A DNA stretch of 64,000 nucleotides from the NCBI GenBank assembly GCA_015680685.1, contig MNCI01033354.1, positions 186,132 through 250,131 on the forward strand, in the 5' to 3' direction. Under the pieces are notes generated by a model, which ran no database searches, had not been told where the DNA came from, and saw only the letters and a list, made by a program, of their open reading frames with translations. Below, piece after piece: positions 37,430 to 49,755 of the stretch. Each line of letters starts with the position of its first letter. Positions within the stretch are counted from its first letter, which is position 1. A program made the position numbers and the translations under genes. The stretch is from Gnetum montanum. Taxonomy: Eukaryota > Streptophyta > Gnetopsida > Gnetales > Gnetaceae.

Positions 37430-38660
37430 TGAATGATACCTTTATATAATATGTAAAGATAATGTAGCAAGAAGATGTGTGGTTGAGGATGAAAAACAAG
37501 AAATTTTACATATGTGCCATGATGACCTTGGAGGTGGATATTTTGATAGTAGATGCATTACTATCAAAATTTTGCAAAGTGGATTCTATTGGCCTTTTCT
37601 ATTTAAATATGCACATAAATATGTTCAATAATGTGATAAATGCCAATGAAACTAAAAGACAAGAAATGTGACTAAATTTAATTTTAATAACTAAAGAATT
37701 TGATGTGTGGGGAATAGACGTTTTAGGACCATTTCCACCATCTAGTGGATGTCAATACATTTGGATTTGTATTGACTATGTTACCAAGTGGGTAGAAGAT
37801 AAACCACCCCAAAAAATGACATTAAAGTAGTGGTAGCTTTCCTTAGAGAAAATATTCTAACATGATTTGTGATCAAGGAACTCATTTTGTGAATAAAATA
37901 ACGAAACATTTCCTTAAGTCTTGTGGAATTCAACATAAAATAGCTACTTCTTATCATCCTCAAACAAATGATCGAGTAGAAAATGCAAATATAATTATTT
38001 TAAAGATACTAACCAAAACTATATGTAATAAAAAGAAATATTGGTCAAAAAGATTACAAGATGCACTTTGGGCCTATAGAATTACATATAAAACAATTTT
38101 AGGTTATTCACCTTACCAATTGGTTTATGGGAAACAATTTTTATTGCTCGTATAAATCAAATACCAATCTTTATGATTAGCACAACAATTGAATTTTGAT
38201 GAATAAATAAATCATGACTCTAGAATGATTCAAATACATGAACTTGATGAAATGAGGTCAAATGCCCTTGATAAGAAAAAAAATTATAAAAAATCAAATG
38301 AAGAGTCTACACAATAAGAATACTTTTAAGAAACACTTTTCAACAGGTGATAAAGTTCTTTTGTATAATATGAGATTACAGAAATTTCCAAGTAAGCTAA
38401 CAACTCAATGGGAAGGCCCTTATCTAGTGGTACAACCCTATCATAATGGAAGTGTCTGAATTTCACCTATTGATGATTCATCATCTACATTTCTAGCCAA
38501 TGGACAAAGACTTAAATTATATCATCAACATCATATTGAGGAATCAGGAGAAGATGAACTAGTAGAGCTAATTAAACCAACTTATCCCAAAGATAATGAA
38601 GAAAATGAAACAAGTCAATTAGAAGTCCAAGCCATGTGTAGTAATCTTTAGCAAGAGCCC
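37430..38660 (+). pseudogene. R2 integrase (broken, catalytic triad readable)
   Basis: The zinc region is recognisable at 37505-37650 (HMCHDDLGGGYF, then a C-x2-C piece, CDKC). The core shows WGIDVLGPFPP near 37710-37740, CDQGTHFVN in the frame 37862-38155 and DRVENAN, so Asp, Asp and Glu are all kept, unlike R3 and R4. WSKRLQDALWAY, LGYSPYQLVYGK and a C-terminal part with FPSKLTTQWEGPYLV (38262-38459) follow. An N lies upstream at 37425. Confidence 0.8.
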
Positions 38661-41100
38661 TACATGATATTGTAATATAATAAATAAGTATTTTAGTGTA
38701 TGAATTTTTCCTTGAAAAATGTAGAGGAAAATAGTAATTTCTATTATTAATTGAAACTTAAAAGAATTCATTAGCATCATGTCTAGAATGAAATGGAAGG
38801 ACAACTCCCCCTACCTTGAGATAGGTCAGTTTAAACCCAAAATCCATATAATGATGAGCCTTAGATTAATAAACTAATAAATTATGTTAATAGATTTTTT
38901 TTTCTTTCTAATATTCTTTAAGTTTCTAAGTTTGATGATCATTGGAATAATAACCACATTTGGTTTTGGAGCATTTATGAATGGTCATAGTAATTACCTT
39001 CTTGGTAAGTCAATATGGTGAAAAGGATGTGTCATATTGGGACTAGCTATAAAGGTGCCTTTAGCATGAGAAATGTCATTGTAATCAAGTAATCCACCAT
39101 CACATATGTTCAAAGAGAATTTTTGCCCCCACAAGAACCTCATGATTGAAGAGGACCACACACACACACACACACACAGAAATCATCACTATATGTCATA
39201 TGATCCCATAAAAACCTTCAATCATGAGCAAGGCCACACTCCCACAAGAACCTTACAGATGAAGTGATTTTCATGGATCACACTTTTCAACATCCCATAA
39301 GAACCTCCTTCCATAAGTAGAGTGTTTGAGGATGGAGAAATTATTTTCCATATTCATTTTCTTAGCTATCACCTTTTACCTAGGTTATGATACTAGACTC
39401 GATGGATTGACTTATCTTATTAGGTATTTTAGTACTTCCCTTCATTATTACTCATTTTTTGTCCCTTTCTTCATGTTACTTTTAACCTTAAAGAGTAGTG
39501 TGTATTCCTATGTTTGCTCCTCTCTTTCTATTTATCTTCCATCTTTTTCTTTTTGAGTTGCCATCTCTTATGTCTAACAGTACTTTTATGCAAGGGTTTA
39601 ACATGTTTTTCCCATTATGCCCTCTATAGATGTTAGTGGTTGAGATCCCTATTATGGTGGGCCATTCTGGATACTAACATTTGTATGACCCAAGGCTATC
39701 AATACACTATACATAATAGAGGATATATAAAACCCATGGCATTTTTTTCCTTTCTAGTATATCCATTTGTCCAGCCCACTTTTTAATTATTTCTTATATT
39801 TCTACTACTTAACCTAGGTATGATACATATCCTAAATTATTAGGAGGGGAATAGCCAACTTCAAATGGATAGGATATTAGGGTATAACCAACATGGAAAT
39901 TGATCCAAGAGCAATTTAAGGAATTCATTTGATGCAAGAAATGCATCTTGGATCCTTAGAACATAGGAAAGGTTAAGACCTTGAGTTTGTAAGACATTCT
40001 AGCATCAAATGAAGCAAACCTTATGAGGTTGTGTTTTAGCCTAATCAATTCTATGAAGGGCCTTCCTAATAGAGTTACATGTGAACTCCTATCCAAATAA
40101 TAAGAATTTATTACAAGAAGTGAAAAAATGAATAAAATCATGTACATTATTAAGTGAATAAAATTATTATGCCAATATCAATTAGTATCATGTTTTGTGA
40201 TGAGGAGTGATTATAATAAGTTATTCTATCAAAGGATATTGAGGTATCAATGTCTATAGAAGTTAGACATAAAAACTTAAAGATGTTGGAATTAGTCATA
40301 TTAAGAGACACTAAGCAGTCAATGTCTCATTAAAAGACAAATCAAGATATATCAACTTCCATGATATGGTTTGATAAAGTAAAAAATAGAACTCATGTTA
40401 TCAATTTAAATATTGATTTAAATTAAGATAAGGCATAATGGATATATCAATTCATATAGACTTAATCGATATAAATTGAGGAAGGATAAATTTGACAAAA
40501 TATTTCACATTTGAATAGTGGGGCTTCAATATAATTTGATATGTTGGTCAAACATGTTGATTCATGCTACTAAATCAATGTCAATCAATACATCTAAAAT
40601 TTTCCCAAATGTCTTGCATATTATTAGCACAATTGCAATATAAATTGATATATTAGAGACCTAAATATTTTATACATCAATCTATATTAATGGATCTATG
40701 AAATTTGACCCGAAACATTATGATCCACGTTGAGGTCATGATGAATATTAATATAGATAAAATCAAAAAAAAGTATTAGTAAGGCAATAGCTTTACCATA
40801 AAACCACCACCTTGTGGGGTAGATAAACATTGTTGGCAAAACACCTATGAGGTAATGTAGATTAAGGCATTTGTTTGTGGATTAGAGCCTTTATTTTATT
40901 CAATTAAATCCATAGCACCTTTCTAAGATGAACCATGACAAGGAGTGAGGTCTTCACATCCATGTCAACCTTTATCTTTCAATCACAATTGTTCTTTCAA
41001 GAGGGTAAGAAAAATTTACCCACTATAACAGATTTTTCAAATCAAGCATGAAATGTTAATATTTTTTTATTTTTTAATAATTCATGCATAGTTCTTCATT
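38661..41100 (+). other. R2 region between integrase and extra ORF
   Basis: No sustained coding frame. A (CA)n microsatellite is at 39152-39178. Around 39130-39310 the words CCACAAGAACCT or CATAAGAACCT recur four times at 70-120-base spacing. The rest is AT-rich without recognised features. Confidence 0.5.
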
Positions 41101-41105
41101 ATAAA

Positions 41106-42240
41106 ATGGTCAAATCATCAAGCACCAAGCAACAAGCCAAGGTAAGCATGGGCTTTATGGAGGAAATTGCTGGTAATTTTGGTATGATAAATATTTTGAT
41201 TATATTGCAAATGCTGAGGAGTGAACACTTAAAAATTAATCATGGCACTATGAGGCTAACTACTTTGAGTGGTTCAACCATACGAATGTGGTAGTGTAGG
41301 AGCAACTAGAAACAATGCATTACAGGGCTTTCATTAGAGCTTCCATCAACTAGTTTAACCAAGAGGAGGTCTTGGAATTTTATAGGAATATTAAACCACA
41401 CCTCACCAAGTCCAACCCTCCATAGCATGATTTAGGTTCTTCCATTTAGAAGACAAGAGTCAAGGTGACAGTGGTCATACTGTAGGAGTGGTTTGGGCTA
41501 CCAGCTAGGGGAGATCATATCTTTTAGCCAAAAGCAAACACTAAGGAGAAATATGATCTCGTTCACAAATTTATTGGTGATTTTGATTTGGGGTGGTTGT
41601 AGGTGCATGGTTTGCATTTTGTAAGCCTTCAACCTGAACATTGTGTGATGGCCAAAATGATCATCATGAATGTCCTATCTTTAATGCACACTACTTACAT
41701 GCTTAGCGTTGTACTTCATGTTATGAAAGCATTAAGATTTGGGAAGGAAGTGAATTTTTCTTACCTCCCAATCAAGTATTTAGTCTACCATTACAATGAT
41801 GATTCCTTGAAGTTGTGTTTTTCTTTCTTGATTTTATTAATTCTCTAGAAGTGTGGAGTTCCAAAGCTCATGATAGGAATAAAGGTGCATCCTTCAATCC
41901 TAAAAGAGGACACCTTTGCCTGTTCTCTAAAAATTTATATAGAGGTTGGTCCATTCATCAAAGAATCAAAGGAGTCAAGTTCTTCATTAGCACATGAAGC
42001 TAGTGAAATTCAAGGGTTTAAAGATAAGGTTTGAAGCTAGCTCTAGTAGGTCTAGTCCACATAAAGGGATATTTTAATAGTGATGGAGAGGATCAACTCA
42101 ACCCTTATCATCATGGACAAGAGAATGGCAAACATTGAAAAACATGTCCATCCTCAAATCTAGGATAATGATGAAGGGGTGGAGCCCTCTAATTTTGAAG
42201 AGCATATGGAGGTGGAAGTAGGCTGAGAGGCCTAATATAT
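41106..42240 (+). pseudogene. R2 extra ORF: plant-transposon-like protein (broken)
   Basis: A start at 41106 opens a 62-codon frame (MVKSSSTKQQ). After shifts, the segment 41380-42000 reads RGDHIF, KYDLVHKFIGDFDLGWL, HGLHFVSLQPEH, LPIKYLVYHYNDDSLKL and KCGVPKLMIG. This resembles the putative plant transposon protein domain found downstream of integrase in Athila-type elements, and is the distant counterpart of the extra ORFs of R3 and R4. A predicted start and a purine tract downstream fit its place as the last ORF of R2. Confidence 0.6.
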
Positions 42241-42574
42241 CTCTTAGATTTAATTTTATTTTTGTTGATGCATGGCTATGTGGCCATTGTTGTGACTATA
42301 GACAAGTTTAATTTTTGTTTCTTATTAAAACTATGGTGGAATATCGATTAAAGTTAATGATCTTTTTGTTTATTTATATGTTCATAGATGAATTGGATAT
42401 AATGTGATTAGATAAATTCTTAATTACATAGTAATGTAATATAAATCTAGAATTAGGATCCTAATAGTAATTTTAATTTTCTTTCATAGCCACTTTAGGT
42501 AGTTGTGCATATATTATGCATGATAAAGGTTTTTATTAGTAATTTGTTTTCTACTTTTGTGGCTAGGCACTAGC

Positions 42575-42594
42575 CAAAGGCTAGTTGGGGGCTA
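42575..42594 (+). promoter_or_regulatory. R2 polypurine tract
   Basis: AAAGGCTAGTTGGGGGCTA directly precedes the 3' LTR start TGTTGAAC at 42595, as expected for the plus-strand primer. Confidence 0.7.
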
Positions 42595-43507
42595 TGTTGA
42601 ACCCCTTAACATTCCACTTTTTAACCTTATAAGGTCATATTTTTATTTTTTTTTACTATTTTATTGTACTAAAGATAATCAATTTTAGCAATAAAATCCA
42701 ATAAGTATTAATTTTCTTGTTGAGTTCTATGTATTGCAAGAAATCATGGTAGCAATGGAAATTGATGTTAATTATATTGATCCTCGTAGTAGTGATAGGG
42801 ATCAATAACATAGATTTTTAGAGAAGAAATATGTTGTGAATAAATCAAGATATCAATTTTAGTTACTACCAAATCTAACTCAAGTGTCGAAAATCCCTGA
42901 AATCACAAAAATCAATTGCTATCAAATTCTTCAATACCAATAGATTTCAAAATACTTAATTTTTTCTAATTATTAGAAACCCTCTCATGTATAAATAAGA
43001 AGCTCATCTATGAGTGATGGAAGATGGAAAATTCAAGAAAGAACCCACACCAAACTAAATTCTTCTTTATTTGTACTAGAAATTGTTAAGGAAGATTATT
43101 GACACCCTATGGAGTCAACAACCATTGATGTTATTAAGGCTATGAAGTTACTACATTGTGAAGGCAACAGAGCAAAATCATAGATTAGGTGACATCTCCT
43201 TTGTAATCTTTTGATATTTATGATGAATTTATGTATTTTTGAATTTGGTTTAATCAATTTTGTTCATCTTTAAACTTAATATTAGAAGTTAGGATGAGGG
43301 CTTTTCTGTTTTACTTACAAGTGACAATCACAAGTATGGAGTTTTTAATTGAATTTGAATTCAATTTCTTATTATCTTGATGGTCTTTTAACTTTGAAAC
43401 CATTCCTCCACAAATACAACTCACAGGTTAGTCACAGATGAGGTAACAATTTTACAATAGAGATAATTGTTAAGGTAATCTAGCACCAAACTTTGGTTGG
43501 CTTGTCA
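42595..43507 (+). repeat. R2 3' LTR
   Basis: It matches 5188-6118, starts TG and ends GTCA. A plus-strand TATA box TATAAATAA is at 42990-42998, about 395 bases from the LTR start. It is followed by ATACC, the TSD. Confidence 0.85.
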
Positions 43508-44660
43508 ATACCCGTAAAGAGTGATGGCCCAAGAGAGAATCTAAGAATAAGTATGAAAGTTGCAACATACAACATGCTTGTAAGATCCCTAGCTAGTAAG
43601 AGACAACATCTACTATGTCCACCATGGGCCTTGTACTAGCATGGATATCGATACCCACACATCTTTGTAGAGTTACAAAATTTGGATGCTGATGTCTTGT
43701 GCCTATAAGAAGTCTTGCAATGCAAATTCCTATACCAATTTCAACCAAACCTGGGGAAAATGGGATACATAGGTATTTACATGCAAAAAGGTTATTGTGG
43801 AAGTTCTTCTTTTGAGTCATACAGAGTAGCCTACTATAGAAATGACAACATGGATGGTTGTGCAATCTTTTATAAAGAAGCTAAGTTTGAATTGGTACAA
43901 AGATTGAATGAAGTTTAAAAGATATGATTTTCAAAATCCCAAAACTTCAAATCATGGAAAAGAAAGAATAATCAACGTTCCAAAGAAGCAACATTTCTTT
44001 GGCAATGATACTAAAAATCTAGTCATCAAAAAGATATGTATGTATGGTTAATACATATTTAATTACCAAATTAACATGTCTAGATGTTAGACTGTGCCAA
44101 GGAGCATACTTGATTAAGAGAATAAATGAAAGTTTGAATAATAAGTTATTCCCAAGCCATACTGATCCAGTGCCAATTATCCTTTATGGAGACTTCAATT
44201 TGAAAGTTGGAATTACTGTTTATCAATTCTTAAAATATAGATGTGTAAAGGAATTCTTGGAAGATGAATTTGATTTGAAGAAGATCTTCTCATCAATTCA
44301 ACATGAAATACCATTGGCCAATGCATATTCTACTTATTTTGAATCTTCAATAGATAAATTACATCCCAGAATTCAAGAATATATGATGTTGATCGATAGT
44401 ACTCATCAAGAATCACAATTCAACAATTACTCTACTACAATTAATGTAGATGGATTAACAACATTATTCATTAAGACCCAAGATTATATTTAGTATGATT
44501 TCCAATTCTTCTAAGTTACCAAGTTACTAAAGTTAATTTCTAAAGAAGGAGTTTAAAAAGAGCAAGATCAAAGGCCTTCCATCTCAAACAAGACCATCCA
44601 ATCATATACCACTTATGGTAGAATTACAATTACTTCAATCAATTCCTAAGATTGATCAAG
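43508..44660 (+). pseudogene. CCR4-like deadenylase pseudogene, main part
   Basis: The plus frames give, in order, MKVATYNMLV, PPWALY, LQNLDADVLCL (stop) EVLQ, GYIGIYMQ, NMDGCAIFYKEAKFELV, a VNT-x-L block with DVRLCQGAYLIKRI, ILYGDFNLK, HEIPLANAYSTYFESS, TTLFIKTQDYI and finally SNHIPLMVEL. These are the blocks of the exonuclease-endonuclease-phosphatase domain of plant CCR4 homologues, which remove mRNA poly(A) tails; the order and spacing are those of the family. The metal-binding GDFN motif is kept; the terminal SDH reads SNH; CAA (Gln) and TGG (Trp) codons have become stops and one shift lies near 43920-44040. No intron is apparent across the domain, which suggests a spliced retrocopy. The longest open piece is 44044-44493. 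Confidence 0.75.
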
Positions 44661-45116
44661 ATCAAGGAGTATCTCATCCTTACTTTTATTTATAATTTTA
44701 TTATTTTTATTTATTATTTAATTTATATTTTAATTAGATAAGTAAAAATTCTAGGGTAATGAAAGTTGAGAATAAGGATTTGCCTTACCTTCACTTGGGT
44801 AACTAGATATGAGTTGTATCTTATGTGATCCTAGTTAGGATTAGTGATTGGTGGTTGGTAGATATTTAATTCATTTCTTATCATTATCCTAGAAAATGAT
44901 GTAATTATGGAAAAAATAATATTTAATACTTATATAAATTCTTCTCACATATGTTTTGTTTGTAGAATAAGCAAGAGAACTTTAGGATATACAACTTTAA
45001 GCCCAAATGAGAAATCAAAGTATGAGAACATACAAACATAAAAGGAGCATTAGAGCTAGAAAAATATAGTGAACATGGACTTGTTCAAGGACAAACGAAA
45101 CCTAAGGATGGTATAT
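44661..45116 (+). other. R1 interior, 3' end
   Basis: AT-rich sequence with no frame; a TTTATT-type run is at 44690-44730. The bases before 45117 (CCTAAGGATGGTATAT) are in the place of an R1 purine tract but only weakly purine-rich. Confidence 0.45.
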
Positions 45117-45620
45117 TGTAACATTCCTATTCCCTAATGATGCTGCTACATAACAAAGATGATGTCTCCTCATAACTAATCTACATGTCTCTCAAGGTGA
45201 CCTTTGGAGGTTTTACCTAACGTATTTATACTTAGGCATGGAGGTCACATTAGCATGGATTTTTGGAGCTAGTAAAGGTGAGTAATGGGTGTCGGGTGAA
45301 GTGGGATAGGAAGAGGACTGGTGATTTCTTCTAGCCAATTGTAAGCCTAACCATGGTGGCAATGCTAGATTACCTCTAAAGGATAGATGCCAAAGGAAGA
45401 AAACCCCAAGGAACACTCTCAGAGCATGATCCAAATACACTATTTTGCATCAATAAAGCATTCTTTTCTTCTTTCCTTCTACATTTTCCCTATTATTTTC
45501 TTTATACTTAATGTCAAATGTTACATATATTTGATGTTTTCTATGTTATTTTCTTATGTCTAATGTCTAATATAATGTATATTTGATGTTTAACATGACA
45601 TCTAGGAATGGGATGTTACA
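45117..45620 (+). repeat. R1 3' LTR
   Basis: It starts TGTAACATTCC, matches 1960-2534 and ends TTACA. It lacks about 70 bases present in the 5' copy. Confidence 0.8.
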
Positions 45621-45689
45621 CTTGCTTTTCCCAAAAAGTAATCACTTTTTTTATGGCCTTGTCAACATCATATATCCATTGGAATCTGT

Positions 45690-46790
45690 ATAATGGCTAG
45701 TTGAGACATCTTCTACAAGCCCAAGATGTCTTACAGTGTTTTCCATCTTGCAGGTGAGACATCTTATTTATCCTAAGATGTCTTGACCTAATTTAAGATG
45801 TCTTGGCTGAGATGTCTTACCGCAACTTGAGACATCTACTATTTTATAGAGATGTCTTCCCTCAAACTAGAGTTTCTCATCTAAGACTTCTTAAAGCAAA
45901 GTAAGATGTCTTGTTAGACTCCAAGACATTCTCTTTGGAATTTGAGATGTCTTACATCCTTGTGATTTCCTCCAAATTCTTGCATTTTCTTATTAGACTT
46001 TAATACTCTAGTTTTTAATTCATGCTCTTGTCTTGATCTCATTAATATTCTTTATTCACCTTTCCTAGACCTGCAAAAGTTTACAAGCATACTTAAAAAT
46101 TCTCCATTTTTCAAGGTTTTTTGGTATCCTTAATATTCTTTATTCACCTTTCCTAGACCTACAAAATTTCACAAGCACACTTAAAAATTCTCCATTTTTC
46201 AAGGTTTTTACATACTAAAAGGTCAACATTAATTTCTTTAAAATAGTTTATACAATGCATAATTTTGGATCATCTGATTCATATAAAAGTTTCCATTTAA
46301 TAATATTTTAAAAATACATCAATTCTTTACTATTTCACAATAAATCACTTATTCTTTAAGTTTATATTAACACTTTCATCCACTTATTATTTATGCAATC
46401 TAGAAGTTTTAATGTAATGTGGTTTTTCATAGAGATTCTCCAACTAATTCTCTTCCCTTCTTATTGTAAGTTGACATTATTCAACAATTGATGCTTCAGC
46501 TAAATTTCTAGATTTTTATCTTTTTAGTTTCTATTTTTTATTATTAGAAAGCCTTTATTAGGAAGTAAAAACTCATTTGGGCACTTCTAAACAAGGGAAA
46601 GATCTAATCCTTTTCCTACCTTAAAGCTAAGGTTTTTCAGGATTGGTAGTAAGGATGAAAACTTGGAAAGGCATCATCAAAACTATTGGGCCTTTTCTTT
46701 TTACTATTTTATTATTTCTCTTCTTTGAAGTGCTTCTCTACTTTTTTTACTCTAAATTTTTATATTAATATATTTATATTTTTGGAGTTT
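45690..46790 (+). repeat. LTR-like repeat with an array of AAGATGTCTT words
   Basis: From 45703 to 45955 the decamer AAGATGTCTT or its inverse, often with G for the first A, occurs about ten times. The part 46540-46780 matches, inverted, 61690-61880 at the end of the R6 LTR, and R6 has the same word array near 62440-62720. The whole is best read as a diverged LTR of the R6 family in plus orientation. Confidence 0.5.
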
Positions 46791-48655
46791 CACACCTCCC
46801 TCCTCCTATCTTACCATTTTCAAGATTATCATTGGTTGTACTCCTTTCACTATTACCCATGAATTAGAAGCTATTGTTTTCATTGAGATGCAAATTTAAT
46901 TCTTTGGCACTACCCTAAATACTTGGTTGTTATGTTAAGCTAGATCTTCTTAAAGAGTAATGCCTTAGGATAGATTTTCATATTAGTGACTAACAAAAAG
47001 CTTTTCAACATCATCACATGAAACATTTACAATTATAAAAATCATGAAAGTGATCATGTGCTACATCATTTTCCCAATACCAAAGAAAAGAAATTCTTCC
47101 ACAACTAGCAACTAGCAATGAAATTTATTTGTTAGCTCTCTTAAAAATGGTACATATTGTCTAGATGATTTGGAAGGAAACAAGCTTTTAGATCAAGTTA
47201 ATTATGCATATGTAAAGTACTACTATTTATAGTCATACTGTTATTCTTCTCTTTATAACACACAAGTTTTCTTTTTCTATCCCCTTCTCTTTCTCTACGT
47301 CTTTAATTCCCTCCTTATCTCTCTATTTCTTTATTATCTTTTTGGTTATTCTTCCTATATTCTTTTGTGTTTTGTTTATTTTTTCTTATTCTTCATATTT
47401 CTCTTTTTCTTTCCTTCTTGTTTTGCTTCAATTTCTTTCATTTTTATATATTTATGATAATGTCCTAGAGATTTTGCTCCTTCGGTGAGGATATGGGAGT
47501 GCTTGTTCTAATGATAGTGTGTTAAGTGTTAAGTAGGACAATGATGCTTATTTTTATCAACATCCAAATTATTTGATTATTTATAGATGAAATGTAATTA
47601 TTTACTATAGGTACATAAGCACTACATATTTAATTATGCTACATCAATTTCTTTAGCACTTCTTAGTATGTACACCTATATCTTAATACTACCAACCAAG
47701 AGGAGGTAATGTTGGAATCATCATTTTGCTTTTCTCAACAAATAGGTGGACCCCAATATGTTAACAACCTTCTTCCTATTTTTATTCTCTTTTAAAATAC
47801 TTTTTTTTCAACTTCATCTTTAAAAGTAATGCTAGAATTAATGACTAGCATCAATATGTTCTCTCTTTAACTTTATAATCTATCTCTAAGAATCAATGTT
47901 AAAATTAACATTCAACATTGCTTTTAGTATTATTTTTTCCTTCGATGTCTAATTAACATCACAATTAACATCCATCATTGGTTCCTATGCTAGCTTTATC
48001 TTCTAGACTATTTTTAGGGATATCTTCTAAAGTTAATGTTAAAAGTGATGTCGAACATGAATTTTTGTCTTAATTTTAACCTTTATTCTAAATCAACATT
48101 GAATCCAATGATCAACATTAATTTTAATGTCAACAATGAATTTAAGATTTTCATTGATCCTCAACTTTAAGTAGGGGTGTTAAGTCCTTGTTTCACATTT
48201 TCTGATACAAAACTAATGTCAATAATCTCTTAACTTGATTTTTTATCTATGTTAGTTTTGGCACTTAGCCACATTTTAGCAATTCTTAGATATCTTCATC
48301 AATTGCATTAGCATTGTTGTAGGTCTTCTAAGATTGCCTATATTACATCTTTGCTACTCAGAGATTTCAAAATCAAGGTTGGAATCCTTTGCCTACATTA
48401 TTTTTTAAGTTTGTTCTGGATCATAGTTTTCCAACAACACATCACTTTTATAGGTCTAGAATTTTCCTAACTCTAGAATCAACATCCAACTTTCCTAAAT
48501 GTTGAATAGCATCATCAATTAGCATCAACCTTAACTTTCCTTGTGGTCTCTTCTATAATAGCTCAACTTCCCCTCTATTATTAACTCATCTATACCATTA
48601 TTCTTTTCTTTCTTTTTCTATTTTTTAATCCATTTATATTTCTATATCAATCCAC
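46791..48655. other. Unassigned AT-rich region with a pyrimidine tract and AACATT array
   Basis: No gene. 47240-47450 is almost all C and T on the plus strand. From about 47820 to 48540 short words around AATCAACATT/AATGTTGATT recur in both orientations more than ten times. No partner copy is in the window. Confidence 0.5.
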
Positions 48656-48660
48656 TTGGA

Positions 48661-48735
48661 GGGATGGTAAGGTGCTTGTCTCTCAAGGTATACAAGCTAG
48701 GTTCAAGCCTGAGAAAAGCCACTCAATTTACTCAT
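48661..48735 (+). repeat. tRNA-like (SINE-type) head of a second kind
   Basis: GGTTCAAGCC at 48700-48709 matches the pol III B-box, and GATGGTAAGGTGCTTG at 48663-48678 resembles an A-box about 30 bases upstream. The flanks do not fold into an acceptor stem, so this is more like a SINE head than a tRNA gene. Confidence 0.4.
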
Positions 48736-48842
48736 TCACTGCTCTTCCAAGATCCTAACTTGGTAGAATGACCATTGATTCTCTATGTGATGATCTTATA
48801 TATTCCTACATCAATTCACACTTTAGTTTCAACATACATTAG

Positions 48843-49755
48843 TGATGAGCAACAAGATACTGCTACGCCCAACCATACAAATCACAAGCGTTCACACACA
48901 ATCCGGTCAAATTCTGTGGATGGGACTAGTTGTAGCATCTAGATCGTTATGCCTTGATCACAATTTTCTATCTTCCGACTTGGACTAGTGGTAGCTTTGT
49001 CATGTATGGTTTAGTCCAAAGTGAGGCATATGATGTTTTCTAATTCTATGTTGCTCCTAATCACGATAAAGAGATAAATTAACTAAGCTAATGTATAGTG
49101 GAAAATAAGGTCTAAACTAGCCTAGCTAGCCTAACACAAGTACCTATTCCACTTTCTTGAACACATATAGCACTATTGGGCTACCAAATGTTAAGCGATG
49201 TTGGGTTACTAAGCACTATATGTATGCTTGAAATGGTCATGCTTGTGTTCATTAACAATTGGAAATTAATTGCTTAATTGAAACACATTAAAGTAAAGTT
49301 CATGAAAGTAAAGTGCATTAAAGGAAACATTAATCTATTCTCAATGCTACAAGGATTATCAAAAGAGTTCATTTTTATTTCCGTCACACTACTACACTCA
49401 GGTACATCAGTGTTCAAAAACAAACTATACACACTTAGACTCCTTCTACAAGCACTTAGAAAACATTCAAACTCTAGAGAAAATAAACTGTAAGAGCTTC
49501 CCTACTCTAATTAGAAACTACAAAAAAATTGATTCCAAAAAATTAACTCAAATCGAGATCCCAGGCACTATATTTATAGGCTAGTATATATCCCCTAACA
49601 TTGGATACCCAACGTTGCATCAAGACCCCGACATCATGTACCCAACATTGCAATGACTATAAAACATGGTTCATCATACCAACATTGGGTAGCTGACATC
49701 ATAGCCTCAATGTCAGATACCCAATGTCACGATGACTACAAAACATGTTTCATCA
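48843..49755 (-). repeat. R5 3' LTR (left copy)
   Basis: It matches 54307-55233. Between the TATA box (complement of ATTTATAG near 49570) and the LTR start lie several copies of a unit around GGATACCCAACATTGCA followed by AAACATG-TTCATCATACC. The internal bases right of 49755 (complement TAGTTGTGGTGGTA) fit a purine tract. Confidence 0.8.

Larger units (their letters stand above)
5188..43507 (+). mobile_element. R2: Athila-like Ty3/gypsy element carrying R3 and R4
   Basis: LTRs at 5188-6118 and 42595-43507 match in order and length, and ATACC flanks the element on both sides (5183-5187 and 43508-43512). Removing R3 and R4 leaves about 11.6 kb: LTR, tRNA-Asp type primer site, gag, protease, reverse transcriptase, RNase H, integrase, a 2.4-kb gap, an extra plant-transposon-like ORF, a purine-rich tract and LTR. 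The order protease-RT-RNase H-integrase is that of Ty3/gypsy. Gag-to-protease linker sequence and the extra ORF fit Athila. Numerous stops and shifts make it inactive, although the integrase catalytic triad is still readable. Confidence 0.85.
1960..45620 (+). mobile_element. R1: outermost LTR retrotransposon, interrupted by R2
   Basis: Two direct repeats (1960-2534 and 45117-45620) share long near-identical blocks, start TGTAACAT (TATAACAT in the left copy) and end in CACA/TACA. A Met-type primer site follows the left LTR. Flanking bases CTTAC (1955-1959) and CTTGC (45621-45625) fit a 5-bp TSD with one change. Without the nested elements the interior is about 4.3 kb. It contains a CCR4-like gene copy and no recognisable protease, reverse transcriptase or integrase, so R1 looks non-autonomous. 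Whether the CCR4-like copy was carried by R1 or landed in it later cannot be told from one copy. Confidence 0.75.
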
